The position numbers and the translations under genes are program-made. The notes below the pieces were generated by a model, which worked only from the letters and a program-made list of their open reading frames with translations, searched no databases and had not been told where the DNA came from. Below are positions 1-11,966 of a stretch of DNA of 64,000 nucleotides, piece by piece. The first letter of the stretch is position 1, and every line of letters starts with the position of its first letter. The DNA is from Laetiporus sulphureus 93-53. Taxonomy: Eukaryota; Basidiomycota; Agaricomycetes; Polyporales; Laetiporaceae. Where the stretch lies: assembly GCF_001632365.1 (NCBI RefSeq), contig NW_024468524.1, positions 133,814-197,813 of the forward strand, given 5' to 3'.

Positions 1-2180
1 ATGCCATATACAGTTGCGTCGTCATAGACTATTTGGCCACACCCGGACTTCAAGACCTCCCGTGGTGAGTAGCTGTTGTACCTGTATGCAGTTATCATTT
101 CATTGATCTGTATGCAGGAGCCTCGCTGTGCGTCGTTCCGCGATACTTGATATTGTCTGGCACTGATCTTACAACGTAGATCCTGACCGCTATAATAGTA
201 CGGTACACTTTTCCACCATTCACAATTCGCTTACCGGATTGTGTAGTCGTCTGTCGTCACGATCGTCCGGTTGTAAGTGAGCGTTTCGTTTCGCATTATT
301 GTCGGTCTTGATGTCCGCCTTACAGCATGTTTCTGAACCGATTACGTCGCCGTGAGTTCCAGCCCCATCCGAGTCTCCCGTGAGAGGTATTTATCCACTC
401 CACCTGCAGTATACCAAGCAAAAGGAGAGCTCACCGTCTGGCGAGCGCTTTGTCTATGCTTGATAGTGCGTCTTGCAGTGGGCATGCCGATCATACTAGA
501 TGCTCACTACCCTCTCCTACAGGCGTTACTTTCCTTAGTGTGTTTTGGTCAGTAATCGTATAAAGATGTTGCATGCTTCGCTGAGCGATAATATGGTTGT
601 CGCAGTCGGAGGAATAAGTATGTCACAGCGATCATGCCTACAGGTAGTTGCTTACCAGTCATGATGTCTAGTCATTACCGTCAAGTTGTATGTTTTCTCT
701 TTCGTATAGCCTCCGCATGGTGAGATCTTGACTCTGATTTCGCAGGTTCCTTAAACCATCCATCGAAGATTTGAACGTGCTCAAGGTATCCTAGCCCGAT
801 CAGATTGCGAAGAAATTCAGCTGAGACCTTCCGCTTGTTAGAGTCTGTTCGTGACAATATTTACTGTACGGATATCCGCCGACATTATCCTCATGAGCAT
901 GATGTGCATCTGTCTGCACAGATCGCGAACCGGGTTGCAGCGGTGCGCCGGTCCCTCGTATGCTTTCCTCTGCTGACACTGACTCGAGGCGACACGACTA
1001 GGACGAACTCAGTCATCAATCTGCTTATTATCTACACCATAAACACCGGTTCGTGCCTCGACATAAGATGAGTGTGCTGGGCCATTGATGCCGTTCGATC
1101 TATTAGGTCTATCTCCAACGTTCGTTCGCCAGTGCTGCGTGAGCCTTTGACGAACAGCTGAAGTTTCTCTTCAATGACAGTCTGTGTGCTATCGCAACCT
1201 TGATTACCGTGCGTACGCGTCGTCTCCCTTTACCGTTAAAGTACTCATAGATTCGGTCGAAAGTACTCCTTGAGGCCAGATCTACTCATATACATCCCTT
1301 TCTACGTTCAAATACCCGCACGTGCGTCATCTCGGTTACTAAAGCTTTGTCGACCTAACGTATGATGTGTCGGTAGTGTACCTGATTGCTCTAGTTGCGA
1401 AGTATGTCCATCCGTTAGGAGGTCCGTGCTTTCGTCACCCTGTATTTGCAGCCTCAATCACCGCGAGGTCGTCCGCCGGCAAATTCAAAGACCTCTCGCG
1501 CTCGATCTCGCCGCCTTGGACATGCTACCATCTACGGAAGATTCGCGATTAACGCAGCAGACGTCGTATCTGACTCCCTCGTTCGCGCACCCCACCCAAA
1601 CGTCACAAGCAGTGGTACTGTCTACCCCAGTATGCATCCAAACCTTGCATATATGTGCGCATTCTGATCGCGCATTTTGCTTACAGCATACGACAACGGA
1701 GGATAAAAGCTCATCTTACACTCAACGCTTTCCCGCAGACGATGCATCATCGGTATGTCGAAGTGCTTGCCCGTGTAGGTCTCGTGCCTGATCATTGCGA
1801 TCGTCTAGTGTCTCGAGCGTGGTCCTGAGAGAGAATCCTGCCCACGCTCAGAGGCCTCGGAAGTCGTTTTGGATTTCATTATCGATCTCGGCGCAGCGTC
1901 TCCTAGATGATTGAACCTTGGAGAATTATCCGAGTCGCGGCTCGAGTTTACGATACCAATATTACTATACTATATGTACTAAGCTTCATGAAGTCACTAT
2001 AATCACCATTTTCATAGTCCGACGGAAAGCGACATTTACTTGATGCGATTCTGATCAATCCAGTCATACATATAGCTGCCAGCTTGAATATTCGGAGCTT
2101 GCGGAGGAATTATGCAAGCGTCAAATCCCCGTGCGAGACGCGAGGCGTCTAATCCTTTGTGTACGCGCTTGTGGCGAGCC
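1..2180. other. No recognisable gene
   Basis: Open frames here are short (at most about 120 codons), overlap each other on both strands and match no family I know. No splice-linked chain of exons, repeat or RNA gene could be supported. The stretch is AT-richer than the gene-dense parts and may be eroded intergenic or transposon-derived DNA. Confidence 0.6.
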
Positions 2181-3841
2181 ATGTTTTGGCACTTGCGCTC
2201 AGTCCTGCGGCCTTTGCCCAAATGTCGCGTACCGTATCGCCAATTCACTTTCACACGACCCGGAAGACTGCCTGCAGCAGAACCCAATGCACAGCAGGCA
2301 CCATGGAATATCTCCATCCCATCGTTCCGGCAGCAGCTGGGACGGCTGCGTGACGTTCCTTCGTTCGGAGACAAGGTGAAGCGGCCGGCCATCGGAGGGC
2401 AGATCATTGTGAGCGAATGAGCAGGAACTCCTTCGAGATGTTCTGATGGACTACAGTTCTTTGTAGCCGGCTCTGTTCTGACATTCGCTGTAGCCGCCAA
2501 TGTCACCAACATCGAGACATATATGTGGTCCATCAGGCTGATTGAGTCTGCGCCGGCGTGGAAGGATAGGCCACCCACGAACGATGAGATGCGGAGAGCA
2601 AGGTACTATGCCTTGGGGAAGGTAAAGCTTGTCCTTGCTGTCACCGCCACCCTGCTGACGGCGCAAGATCCTGTAGCAACTGCAGCAGCGACTGGCGCTC
2701 ATGAAAGACGCAGTAGAGGAGTGGCCGCAGGCCTTCAAGGCTATGTTGATCTGGACCTACATACAATTTGCGCAGCCGGTTCTGGATACTTCTGAAGTCC
2801 GAAGGTGGTGCTGGGGCATTGGCGTGGTGAACGGGATCATATACCTCGCGTGGCAGTTTCCACGGCTGCAGCCGCTCATGCAGAGACGCTTTATACACAA
2901 TCCACTGTCAGGGCTGTCGGGAACGATGTTCACTAGCCTGCTCAGGTACGTGTCTCCTTGAGCCGCGCCTTTCTCGGGTATTGATTGGCTTTTGCTCGCG
3001 AGCAGCCATCGAAGCATCCTTCATCTCGCAGTTGACTCGATGGCTTTGGCAGCGTTCGGTGGGTGCTGCTAGGATTGTCTTGCCGTGTAAAGACTAACAT
3101 GTACTCCAGGCTCTGCCGCATCTCAGTATTTCTTTGAGCAGCAGGGCAGAGACCCGGATAATCTGCGAGAAGCGACGCCGAGATGGCATTTCCTCGCGTT
3201 CTGCACAAGTGGTAGGCTTCCTCTTCACTGATGCCGTGACACGAACAGCAGTGGCTCACCAGCATGCAGCGGGCTTATTCTCCATCCTCGTTTCTCATAT
3301 TGCCTACGCACGCCTAACCTATCCCCGTCTTGTCTCCCGACTAAAGTCAACGGCCGGATCAAGCACTGCATCCGCATCTAGCAGCTTCACACCACCACGT
3401 GGACGCATCGCGTCGTTCTTCAGCAAGCATACGAAAGAGGTACCCATCGCCCTCGGCGCATCTGGGGTTGTGTATGCTGCCTTCACAGTCGTTACTCTCG
3501 CGTACCCGGATACAGATCTGGCGTTCAAGATCCCGCCCACGTTTCCCATTCCCATAAGTTTTGCGCTGTGCGCTCTGCTCGCGTTCGATTTCGCTGGTGT
3601 AATATATGGATGGAGGTGAGGAGTGTTGTATTCTCTGTTGTATACAGTATCGTCCTGATGGTCGAGGCTGCATAGGGTGTTCAACCATTGGGCTCACCTG
3701 GGAGGTGCCGCTTTCGGTGCATTATACTATGAGTACGGGCCGGAGATCTGGGAGTTGTTCCGAGAGCTGATGCTCGATGACCTACCTCCTTCCTTGTGTA
3801 ATCTGGATGAAGACGAGGGAGATGAAGACCTGTTCCAATGA
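2181..3841 (+). CDS. Rhomboid serine protease, mitochondrial PCP1/PARL-like (copy 1)
   Basis: Seven exons (2181-2408, 2457-2621, 2677-2945, 3006-3058, 3110-3211, 3270-3615, 3676-3841) give about 442 residues. The N-terminus is Arg-rich and lacks acidic residues at first, as expected of a mitochondrial presequence. The rhomboid core follows: a SHRS-HLAVD segment (about 221-231), catalytic Ser337 in GASG, and catalytic His395 in NHWAHLGG. Family role: intramembrane cleavage in the inner mitochondrial membrane; the yeast homologue Pcp1 processes Mgm1 and Ccp1. Oddity: the residue four after the first His, normally Asn (oxyanion hole, HxxxN), is Asp231. Exon phases match those of a second copy at 44501-46104, so the two are paralogues. 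Start chosen at the first ATG giving a presequence; an ATG lies in frame upstream at 2112. Seen: motifs and splice sites. Inferred: location and substrate. Confidence 0.85.
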
Positions 3842-3980
3842 GCCGTATGTTGACAACATCATGATATCTTCTACTCTAATAAGTCGTAGACACTGCCTCA
3901 CTCGCTGTGGGCCTTATGTCCTCGCTCCAGTAGTCATGCTCATGCAGATACCAGGCTGGGGTAGATGTATGAGAGACAGA

Positions 3981-4892
3981 CTACGCAGTAGCTTCCGACT
4001 GGGTAGCCTCTCTGTTCTTCAACAGGCGTGTTTTCGCCTCTTCGACGGCGCTTTCCCGCGCAGCCCTCCGTGAAGAGATGATCTCCAAAATCTTCCCTCT
4101 TTTCGCTGTGACTCCTGTTCGCCATTTCCAGTTCTTGCTGCCCTGCCTGGATATGCGCAAATACTCTCCCCTCCTCGTTTCATCGAAACTTTTGAGCTGG
4201 AAATCCTCCTCGAGTTTTCCCTTCCTTTTCTCCCGTTCCTCCTTGGTCATGTCTTCCATGGCTTGCGGGAAATAGAATGGGTCTACGAGACCAACAACGG
4301 CGCGCTTGTATGTCTTGTGCTTGATCGTCCGCGAGAATGAGCGATCAAGGCTACGCAGAACGGGCGAAATGTAATTGTCCGTGCGGATGTACGTCGTCTT
4401 GACGCCGTAGACAGCGAGTAAATACGAACGCATGTCGGTCTTCGTCATGGACATGGGAGTGCGGAACGTCGCCTCGTACGGGTTGTACGGATGCCCGGGC
4501 GGTGTGTAGTTGCGCACCATACGTATGATGATATTTGGCAGGTATATCTTTTGTCCAATAAACTGCAGCTCCTTCTCGCCCTGTTCGTTCGTGATCTCGC
4601 GCACACCACGGAGTCTGTTCCGCTTCTCGTTCAGCTTGTCCAACCACTCCTTCGCCGTCACATTTCCCCCATCCTTCATCAAATTCCCCTTCGCGAGCTC
4701 ACGATTATAGCGGGCAACTTCCGACGGTGTGAGGCCTTCCGGGGTGGCGTCGGATTCAATGGGAAGTTTAGGATGTTTTGTTTTGTGAATCCGCATTCGC
4801 CGAAGGCGCACAGCCCGCGGCGTGGAGACTGTACGAGCCACCGCAGCTGCATCTGGGATTGTCGCATAGAGACGGCGAAAGCAGCTCTGCAT
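3981..4892 (-). CDS. MRP20: Mitochondrial large-subunit ribosomal protein uL23m
   Basis: Single-exon frame of about 303 residues. An Arg-rich, Ser/Thr-containing N-terminus is typical of a mitochondrial presequence. The L23 fold region contains YLPNIIIRMVRNYTPPG, then the TPMSMTKTDMRSYLLAVYGV segment and TYIRTDNY, matching fungal uL23m (yeast Mrp20). A long charged C-terminal extension (EDMTKEEREKRKGKLEED and after) is usual for the mitochondrial form. uL23 sits near the polypeptide exit tunnel of the 54S subunit. The frame is open upstream to an ATG at 5042, but the start at 4892 is preferred because the protein then begins with a presequence. It faces the DCR2-like gene across a 192-bp divergent interval and is convergent with the rhomboid gene (139 bp between stop codons). 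Confidence 0.85.
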   Translation of the reverse strand: MQSCFRRLYATIPDAAAVARTVSTPRAVRLRRMRIHKTKHPKLPIESDATPEGLTPSEVARYNRELAKGNLMKDGGNVTAKEWLDKLNEKRNRLRGVREITNEQGEKELQFIGQKIYLPNIIIRMVRNYTPPGHPYNPYEATFRTPMSMTKTDMRSYLLAVYGVKTTYIRTDNYISPVLRSLDRSFSRTIKHKTYKRAVVGLVDPFYFPQAMEDMTKEEREKRKGKLEEDFQLKSFDETRRGEYLRISRQGSKNWKWRTGVTAKRGKILEIISSRRAARESAVEEAKTRLLKNREATQSEATA

Positions 4893-5084
4893 GGCGTGTC
4901 CAAATGGGATGGTATGCTCGCAGTGGCCCGAGCACAAAGTACGGATTGATGTGATCGCCCGAAACGGCAGTACGGTTTGCCGCTGTTTGTGGTCGGTGGC
5001 GGATGCCCGCTGAGTAGACACTGGACACTGGCCGCAATTCACGTTAGCGTCCTCATCAAACGTCTCGCCGGCCAGTCGTCCAAC
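4893..5084. promoter_or_regulatory. Divergent promoter interval, MRP20 / DCR2-like
   Basis: Only 192 bp separate the two start codons, so both genes must share this stretch for initiation and 5' leaders. No clear TATA box was seen. Inferred from gene layout alone. Confidence 0.4.
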
Positions 5085-7949
5085 ATGGCACTCTCCTTAT
5101 TTCGACTTGGTCGCTCTCTCAGATCTATCTTCTCTCCTGCGGTGGTCTTCATCGCCTTATGTTGTCTGCTTACCTTCGTTTTCGTACTCTATCAGCCCAA
5201 CGCCGGCCCTGGAGCGTCCCAACGTGTGGGATGGCAGTCTTGGGAAGTCATCTCTGGAATCTCCGGCGACAACGCAGATGCGACTACTGGCGGAGACAGC
5301 ACGCCCATTGCGGGGACTCCGTCGCTGGCAGAAGGAGTCGACTGGTGGAATGTAACTCAGGGCTCGCAGAAGGTTGATTCTGCTAGCCTGCCTCTTGATG
5401 TTTGGGACCCTATGCTCCCACATGATACTGGATGTGAGTAGCTCGCTTGATGTCATTTCGTTGACTTCATTTGTAACGCATATGGTGACGCTATGCCTAT
5501 GCCCACAAGCAACGATGAGAGCGAACTCACATGTGCCTATGATGCGATCTATTCTACTGTTCATGCAGTAGTATACGTGCAGTCACCCACCTTCTTGTTG
5601 CTGCTACCTTCCGGCCCATTCACATGATTATATGCGATGCATCATGCCACTGGCATGGCATTACGCGCTCGCGAGTGTTAAGGTGGCGCAATGAATGCGG
5701 CCCGGAATCTGTATATCGTCACGAAAAGCGACCAGTTATGTCTTTGATCCCTCTGCCCCTCCCTTCGTGTTATAATCGCATTCCGCCGTTCCGCTTAATT
5801 TGCTGACGACCGTTGCTCAGTGTCCGAGATTGATATCACGGCATGCTTCATTGACCCCTGGTATGCAGAGAGCCTTGCTGGGGACTTCTGCGCACCAGCG
5901 ACAACGAAGGAGGCCGACGCATATAGAGGGAAGTGGGTCCGCGTTCCACGCAACCTCAATGTACAATCGGGGCTTATGAGTTTGGTGAGTACACGCTCCA
6001 ATACGCTCTGGCGATAGACTTGTTCATGCCGTGTTGTTGTAGAACATCTACTACCGACGCACACGCCGACACGACATTCCCATTGTGACAGAACTGCGTA
6101 TCTTGCCTGACAAGGAGACACCACCGCTCAGTGCCGACTGGCATAAGGTGTCGCGGACGATCAGCCCCTCCGGCGAGAAGCTCTATCTCTGGTACAAGAC
6201 AGATAAGACGCTCGCGCAGATGACAATGACAGAACGGCAGACAGACCTCGTCACAGAGCTGGACGTACTCTTCGGTGATAACCAGCCGTGGTATGGATTC
6301 GAGAAGCTGGACACGCCAGTGCTGGAGGGCAAGGCGATCATTCAGCGCGAGAGCGTCTGGCTCACATACCGTCGGGGGGTGAAACGTGCGTAATTTATAC
6401 TCTCCGTGTCGTGCACGTGCTGACATGGATCCCAGCGGTACCCCGAGCGCCTCCGCTGCATTTTACGCACGACGGCCGATTCAAGATTATGCAGATAGCG
6501 GACCTGCATTACTCGGTGTCGGCAGGGACGTGCCGGGACACACCGCTCGCGCCGTGCAGCAACTCGGACAATTTGACGAACACGCTTCTCGGACGCATGC
6601 TCGACGTGGAGCGGCCAGATCTCGTCGTCTTTACTGGTGATCAGCTGAACGGGCAGGGCACCTCGTGGGACGCGCGTTCCGTGCTCGCTAAGTTTGCACG
6701 GGCTGTGACACAGCGGGGGATCCCGTGGGCGGCCATATTTGGCAACCATGACGATGAGGATGGGGACTCGAGAGAGGACCAGATCAAGTATATGAAGGGG
6801 CTGCCATACAGCCTTGTCGAGGCGGGCCCGAAGGACATCCACGGCGTCGGCAACTACGTTCTCAAGGTCAAGAGTGCCGATGCGTATGTGTGCTCGTTTC
6901 TATTGATGATCAGTCGCTGATATGGAAAAATATGTAGATCTATGACGCATTTGTTGACACTGTATTTCCTGGACTCTGGCTCGTATTCGAGAGGATTCTT
7001 CAACTGGTTCGGATTTTTTGTGCCCACAGAGTACGACTGGATCCATCAGGTGAGCTTTACATCACAGGGGGATCGGTCGTTCATATCAGCCCTTTTGCCT
7101 CATCCACCCCTCTAGGACCAAATCGATTGGTTCTTGCAAGAGTCATGTGAGATGCTCTTACCGAGGATTATCATAAATCACTGACATTGCATGCCCTCAG
7201 CCTCTATCGACCCTATTGAGCGTCCTTTCACTCCGGACAGTGGGAAGGATCTCGGCGATATCTGGGAGCGACAGGCAGCTGACCAGGTGACGCCGGAGAC
7301 GAGACGTCTCGCGAAGCCCAACGCGCTCATGTTCTACCACATCCCTGTGTATGTTGTTTCTTCGCTCACTTCGGCACATACACCCATCACCATATCCACA
7401 GACAAGAGACGTATGCGGCTGCAGATACAGACCCGAATACAGGGAAGCCGCTTGACGTTGGGCAGCACGATCTCGAGGGCCAGGGCTCGCCGAAGAAGCA
7501 AGATGGGTTCTTCCATAAAGGGCTGCTGCAGGCCCCGGAGAGCGATCATGTCGCGGCCGGTAACGCGCGCGAGGTGAAGGTCGTCGCCAATGGGCATTGT
7601 CACGGTACGTCCGTCCTTCGCGAATACTCTGGCACATGTCGCTTATATTCACGCGCACAGTCACGGAGAACTGCAGACGTGTGAAGGGCGTGTGGCTGTG
7701 CTTCGGCGGGGGAGGGCAAGTACCCAGTTTGACTCGGTTGAGAATTTTCCATGTCCTCATCTGTCGTCTTGCAGATCATATTCAGGCTACGGCCGCGTCG
7801 GTTTCGATCGCCGCTTCCGCATATTCGATATCTCGGACTACGGCGAGACGATCCGGACGTACAAGCGCACGGAGAACGACGAGATCGTGGACGAGATGGT
7901 GCTCGCCGGGCGCGGAGCGCCGCCGCCGTTTGAGGGCCTGCGGCGGTGA
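5085..7949 (+). CDS. DCR2: Calcineurin-like metallophosphatase, Dcr2 family
   Basis: Ten exons give about 675 residues. A single hydrophobic segment near residues 16-34 (FSPAVVFIALCCLLTFVFVL) suggests a type II membrane anchor. The C-terminal half has the metallophosphatase metal-binding motifs in order: DLH (308-310), GDQLNG (353-358), GNHD (388-391), a FYHIP segment and an NGHCH motif near the C-terminus. Yeast Dcr2 acts in cell-cycle start and in Ire1 dephosphorylation during the unfolded protein response; the same role here is inferred. Intron 1 (5434-5820, 387 bp) is far longer than the others (about 50-66 bp). The last intron (7716-7774) uses a GC donor (GCAAGT) instead of GT, with phase and family sequence continuing correctly across it. 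The start is the first ATG giving the membrane anchor. Confidence 0.85.
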
Positions 7950-10131
7950 GGTCCGCTTGATGCATTCCGCCAAGAGGTGGAATACATGATCATGTATTAT
8001 AGATGTTCGGTACGGATTGTATGTATACATGATGTTTGGCTGTAGGATTCCGGGGTATCGGAATGTACCATGTAGTCAATTCAGAATGGAGATTGTACGG
8101 CAGCGATCATCTTGATGTTGCGCAAATTTTGTAAGCACATCGTACATACATTCTCACCTGTTTAAATTAAGATGTCCACCCTATCTGATACTTGATGACG
8201 GCGCATTCAAGCATCGAGAACTGGGCTGCTCCTAAGCTTCCAATCTGCTCTCCATGACATATTGAGATCTGCTGAACAAATTCAGCTCGCAACATGGCGT
8301 ATGTATATCGCCGAACGAATACATTGTTTTCACTCATCTTACGCATGTCTGGACTCGGAATTCAGGCAGAGCTTTGTGATACTACATCCGTAACGAGTAT
8401 CCAGAAAGCCGAGGGGTTGCGTGTGTGTACGCCCGTACCTGTACACCCTCCCTTTAAACGCCGCACATAGCGCGGGATAGAAATAAATGCCAAAAAAAAA
8501 AAAGAGGGGTTGCGTCAGGCAATTATGACGCCGAAAGGTTGCGTAGGTGCACAGTCGGCACTTTCGTGAACATGTGCCGACGTTCGAGAGTGAATCGGCC
8601 CGCAGGCGAGAAAGTGTCTCCGAGTATGTTGCCGGAGTGGAGCCCTAAGTGCATCAATACGGGATCACGGGACAGGAGCACTGTGAGACGTTAAAAATGT
8701 GCAGAAATCAGAATATGTAAGGTACCTGCTGGAACGCGACAAAGATCGTCAAACGAGGAGCTCGGGAACTTCGTGTCAGGCGCAAATGTCGACTGGTGCC
8801 ATATGCACTCGCAGACGCTGCGGATGGTCTCGCACTGCCTTGGCGCATCGGCGGATGATAAGAGCGTCCTGATGAGGAAGCAGCAACGCCTTTAAAGTGG
8901 ACCGAACCTTGATACGCGCGACCAGGGCGTGGCAGTCGAACGTATGCACATATAGCGTTCAGGATACGAGTAGAAACAACCGTCGGATGTGCGGGATGAT
9001 GAGCGTCGAGATTATATTTTGCCGTTGAATTTCGTGTTTGGCTCGTGCTGCTTGCTGATTGGGAGAAATATCCATTTCGAGGCACTGTCTTCATATGCGG
9101 GTCCTAGTTCTAGCTGCCGTTTCTGCTCATGGGCTGAGGCATCTCCACATGTCGTGCCAACCGATCTGCAGAATGCGCCGAAGACGCCAGCTATACTTCG
9201 AGCATGTGGTACCCGCAAACAATCAGGTCAGAAGATTCACTATAATTAATTCGGTCGCATGATGCACGTGCGCCGAGTAAAGGATCCCGTGCCTCAACCT
9301 TGAAAGGAGAGCGATAGCTGTCACAGAGGGCCTACAGAAGTCACAAAAGAGTTGAGGGGCGTGAAAGAGTCAAGGGAGGAGTAAAAAAGCTGCAGGTCGA
9401 TATCTCGGAAGTGTTCAAAGTATCTGTGCTCGTCCTTCGCCGTTCCTTTTTCTTCTTCATTATTGCCTCTCCTCCCCTTTGCCCCGAACTTGGCGTGGAA
9501 TGCCGCGCGGACGAACCAACGGCATCTAGAGCAATTTACATAGCATTTGGTGACCGATTGCTGTACAGACGTGAAGAAGCTGGGGAACGCGCCTCAAGCT
9601 GGGGAATGCGCCTGTGCACGGGTTGGGCGGCTGTGGGATTTCGAACTGTTGCTATCTCACCAACCCGGAATCGCCCGAGCGGATGCGGCGACGGGCTTGT
9701 AGGCCGCATCCACGTTTTATTTCCTTGAGCGAAAGCGAAGAAGTGAGCGAGTCTGACATGACTGCTGAATTCCGGCTTTCAACGAGAGAATATAGACCAA
9801 GGGCTGCCAACTTGCTGTGCGTAGCCATCGGCGGCTCGGGACCGGCAGGAAAGCAGATGGAGAATCCGTGACGAGCGAGGCAGGACGGGTGGGCAGGATC
9901 TGGCTGTGACGAGGGAAAAGGGAGGTGTCCATGACGGGAAGGGCAGATCAATGAGAAGCGGGTGGCTGGGCACTGCTGAATTTCCCTCCAACTCGTCGTT
10001 CTTGCTCAACACACACACACTTCTCACAACGTCTATTTCCGTGCGCCCTGCTCGATGCCATTGTCACCTCTGTATCAATGCCGGTGACGCGAGCTTTATT
10101 AGAAGCGCAGAGAGCTCGTCATTGAGGCTGC
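7950..10131. other. Intergenic, no gene seen
   Basis: Holds the presumed 3' region of the DCR2-like gene, a 13-base A run near 8491, and short overlapping frames with no family resemblance. A short CA run (about 10008-10020) is the only simple repeat. Confidence 0.6.
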
Positions 10132-10414
10132 GATAAGACCATTGAGCAAGGACCCAGAGTGGTTACAGGCAATCCACCAGGTTTCTGGATTTGGAATCCG
10201 TAGAGTCATGACAACGTGTCGCAAAGGAGGGATGCTCCGGATCGAGCTCGAGCCCGTGCCATGCACGGTGATCCGTGGAGAATCCGTGGAGTGAGATCTG
10301 AGGCGATGACCACGTCAGAGGTCGCCGGGGTTTTGTTGAGGCGAATCCGTCATCTGGGCGATCTAGAGGATAATATGTATGAATAGCGAAAGGCAGCGTG
10401 CCGGTGGCCAATGC
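10132..10414. repeat. Diverged direct repeat, unit 1
   Basis: Begins with GATAAGACCATTGAGCAAGG and continues with recognisable counterparts of most of unit 2, for example GGTTACAGGCAATCCA, CAACGTGTCGCAAAGGAGGGAT, GTGATCCGTGGAG and GGGCGATCTAGAGG. Offset to unit 2 is 283 bp. No protein family was recognised in it. Confidence 0.75.
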
Positions 10415-10640
10415 GATAAGAGCACTGAGCAAGGACCAGAATGGGTACAGGCAATCCAGGAAATTTCTACACTTGGGATTTGTAGTCGTCAACAACGTGT
10501 CCCAAAGGAGGGATTCCCCGGATCAAGCTTGAGACGGTGATCCGTGGAGCGGGATCTGAGAGGCAACGGCCGCCCTCTGACGTGGCCGAGGTTCAATTCG
10601 TCATGGGGCGATCTGGGGGGATGATCTGTGTAATAGCGAA
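10415..10640. repeat. Diverged direct repeat, unit 2
   Basis: Second unit of the 283-bp repeat. It begins GATAAGAGCACTGAGCAAGG and is shorter because about 50 bp after the CGGATC(A/G)AGCTTGAG position are missing. Many substitutions separate the units, so the duplication is old. Confidence 0.75.
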
Positions 10641-11829
10641 CCACAGCGACGGTTACGGTGGAGTCTTGGAGCGTCCGGATACGATCTCAGAATGAAGGTT
10701 TCGGCCTCTGGAACTCTCCCGGGTGGCTGAGAATAATAATAAAAACTGCAAATGGTTCTTCGGCGGAGTGGTAATTTGCGGAGACGGCGTTGGCTGCCAG
10801 ACAACCGGGTTCTAAAGGCGGGGAATCAACGCACCGCTTTCTGTGTGGGTGAACCAGGCAACACGCGGAGCCAAGCTATTGGCTCGCGTGGGGGTGATTG
10901 TGCTCGAGTCACAATTGTGCGACAAATCCGCGGCAATGCAGGATGACTTCATGCGCCGTCCGGCGGGGTTCTGGGGGTGCCTCCGCGTACTCCGCGGCTG
11001 TTGTAGGGTGTCCGAATGCCTGGACGGCGGACCCGGTGGGTGGTGGTTCCGCTCTGTGATTATTGCGCCCGCGAACCTTTCTGATCCTCTCGCCTTGCGT
11101 CACTGTCCCGTACCCGCATCTTCAAACGCTAGCGCATTCTTTCGGCCGGCGACGAGCGCAGAGTTGCCTTGCAAGTCTCCTCTGCTTCACGAGCGGGCTT
11201 TGGACCGTGTACTGGGCTGGTACTGCAGTCGTCCTGATGGGGAAGGGCACCGCAGAGAGCGTATGAGCTGGAAGGCCTGCAGATGCAGAGGCTCGGATAG
11301 TGCACATGCTGATCCGCTCAGTCCTCCACAGCTCGGACGTCGTTCCTCGCCGAGGGGGCGTGCGAAGGTGCGTTGTGATCGATCTCGGTTGCCTTACACG
11401 GTTCCTCCTCCAGCCAGTGCTTTTCCATCAGACGTCGCAGTGTATCCGCGGTCATAAACGCGTGCAGGCGTACGCTATATGAATGGTGCTGGGGACGGAG
11501 AAGCGGGATCAGCACGCATCCCCCCTGCCTCTCCCTCGGCAGTAGCTGCAGTAATGGACTCGCAGCACAGGTCCCACACGGTCCACGACATGTGGTGCAT
11601 TCGAGGGAAGTCTAGCTGTGTTCGCCAGTGGATACGGGACGCGCATAGTTATACTCCCCAAGCAAGCAACATCCGTCGCCCGACGCGCGGCCCAAGGGCC
11701 CGGCGCAGCGCGTCGTTAACTATCACGGGGCGGACGGGCCTCTGGCCCCAGGGCCTGAGAGCTGAAGCAGAAAGAAGTGCCGCTCTGTGCGCACGAACGC
11801 ACATGTTTGAAGGTGGTGCAGAATCCAGT

Positions 11830-11966
11830 GCGGCCCAGCTCGCTTCGAGTCCTTCCAGCTCGGCGCCGGCACGAAGGAGGATACGCCTTCTTTCGCGGCA
11901 GACGTTCTCAACGTATCAGACGACATGGGCGACGACGCACCTGCGCTCAACTTGATGCCCATATGA
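11830..11966 (+). other. Coding-like C-terminal fragment, no family recognised
   Basis: One frame reads ARFESFQLGAGTKEDTPSF and on to a Met/Asp-rich end (DDMGDDAPALNLMPI) before a TGA at 11964-11966. Its composition looks more like real protein than the surrounding frames. The same frame is closed by a TGA just upstream, and no convincing upstream exon was found, so it may be the last exon of an unrecognised gene or a relic. Confidence 0.2.

Noticed and set aside
2036..2578. 180-codon minus-strand frame
   Set aside because: Antisense to the first exons of rhomboid copy 1.
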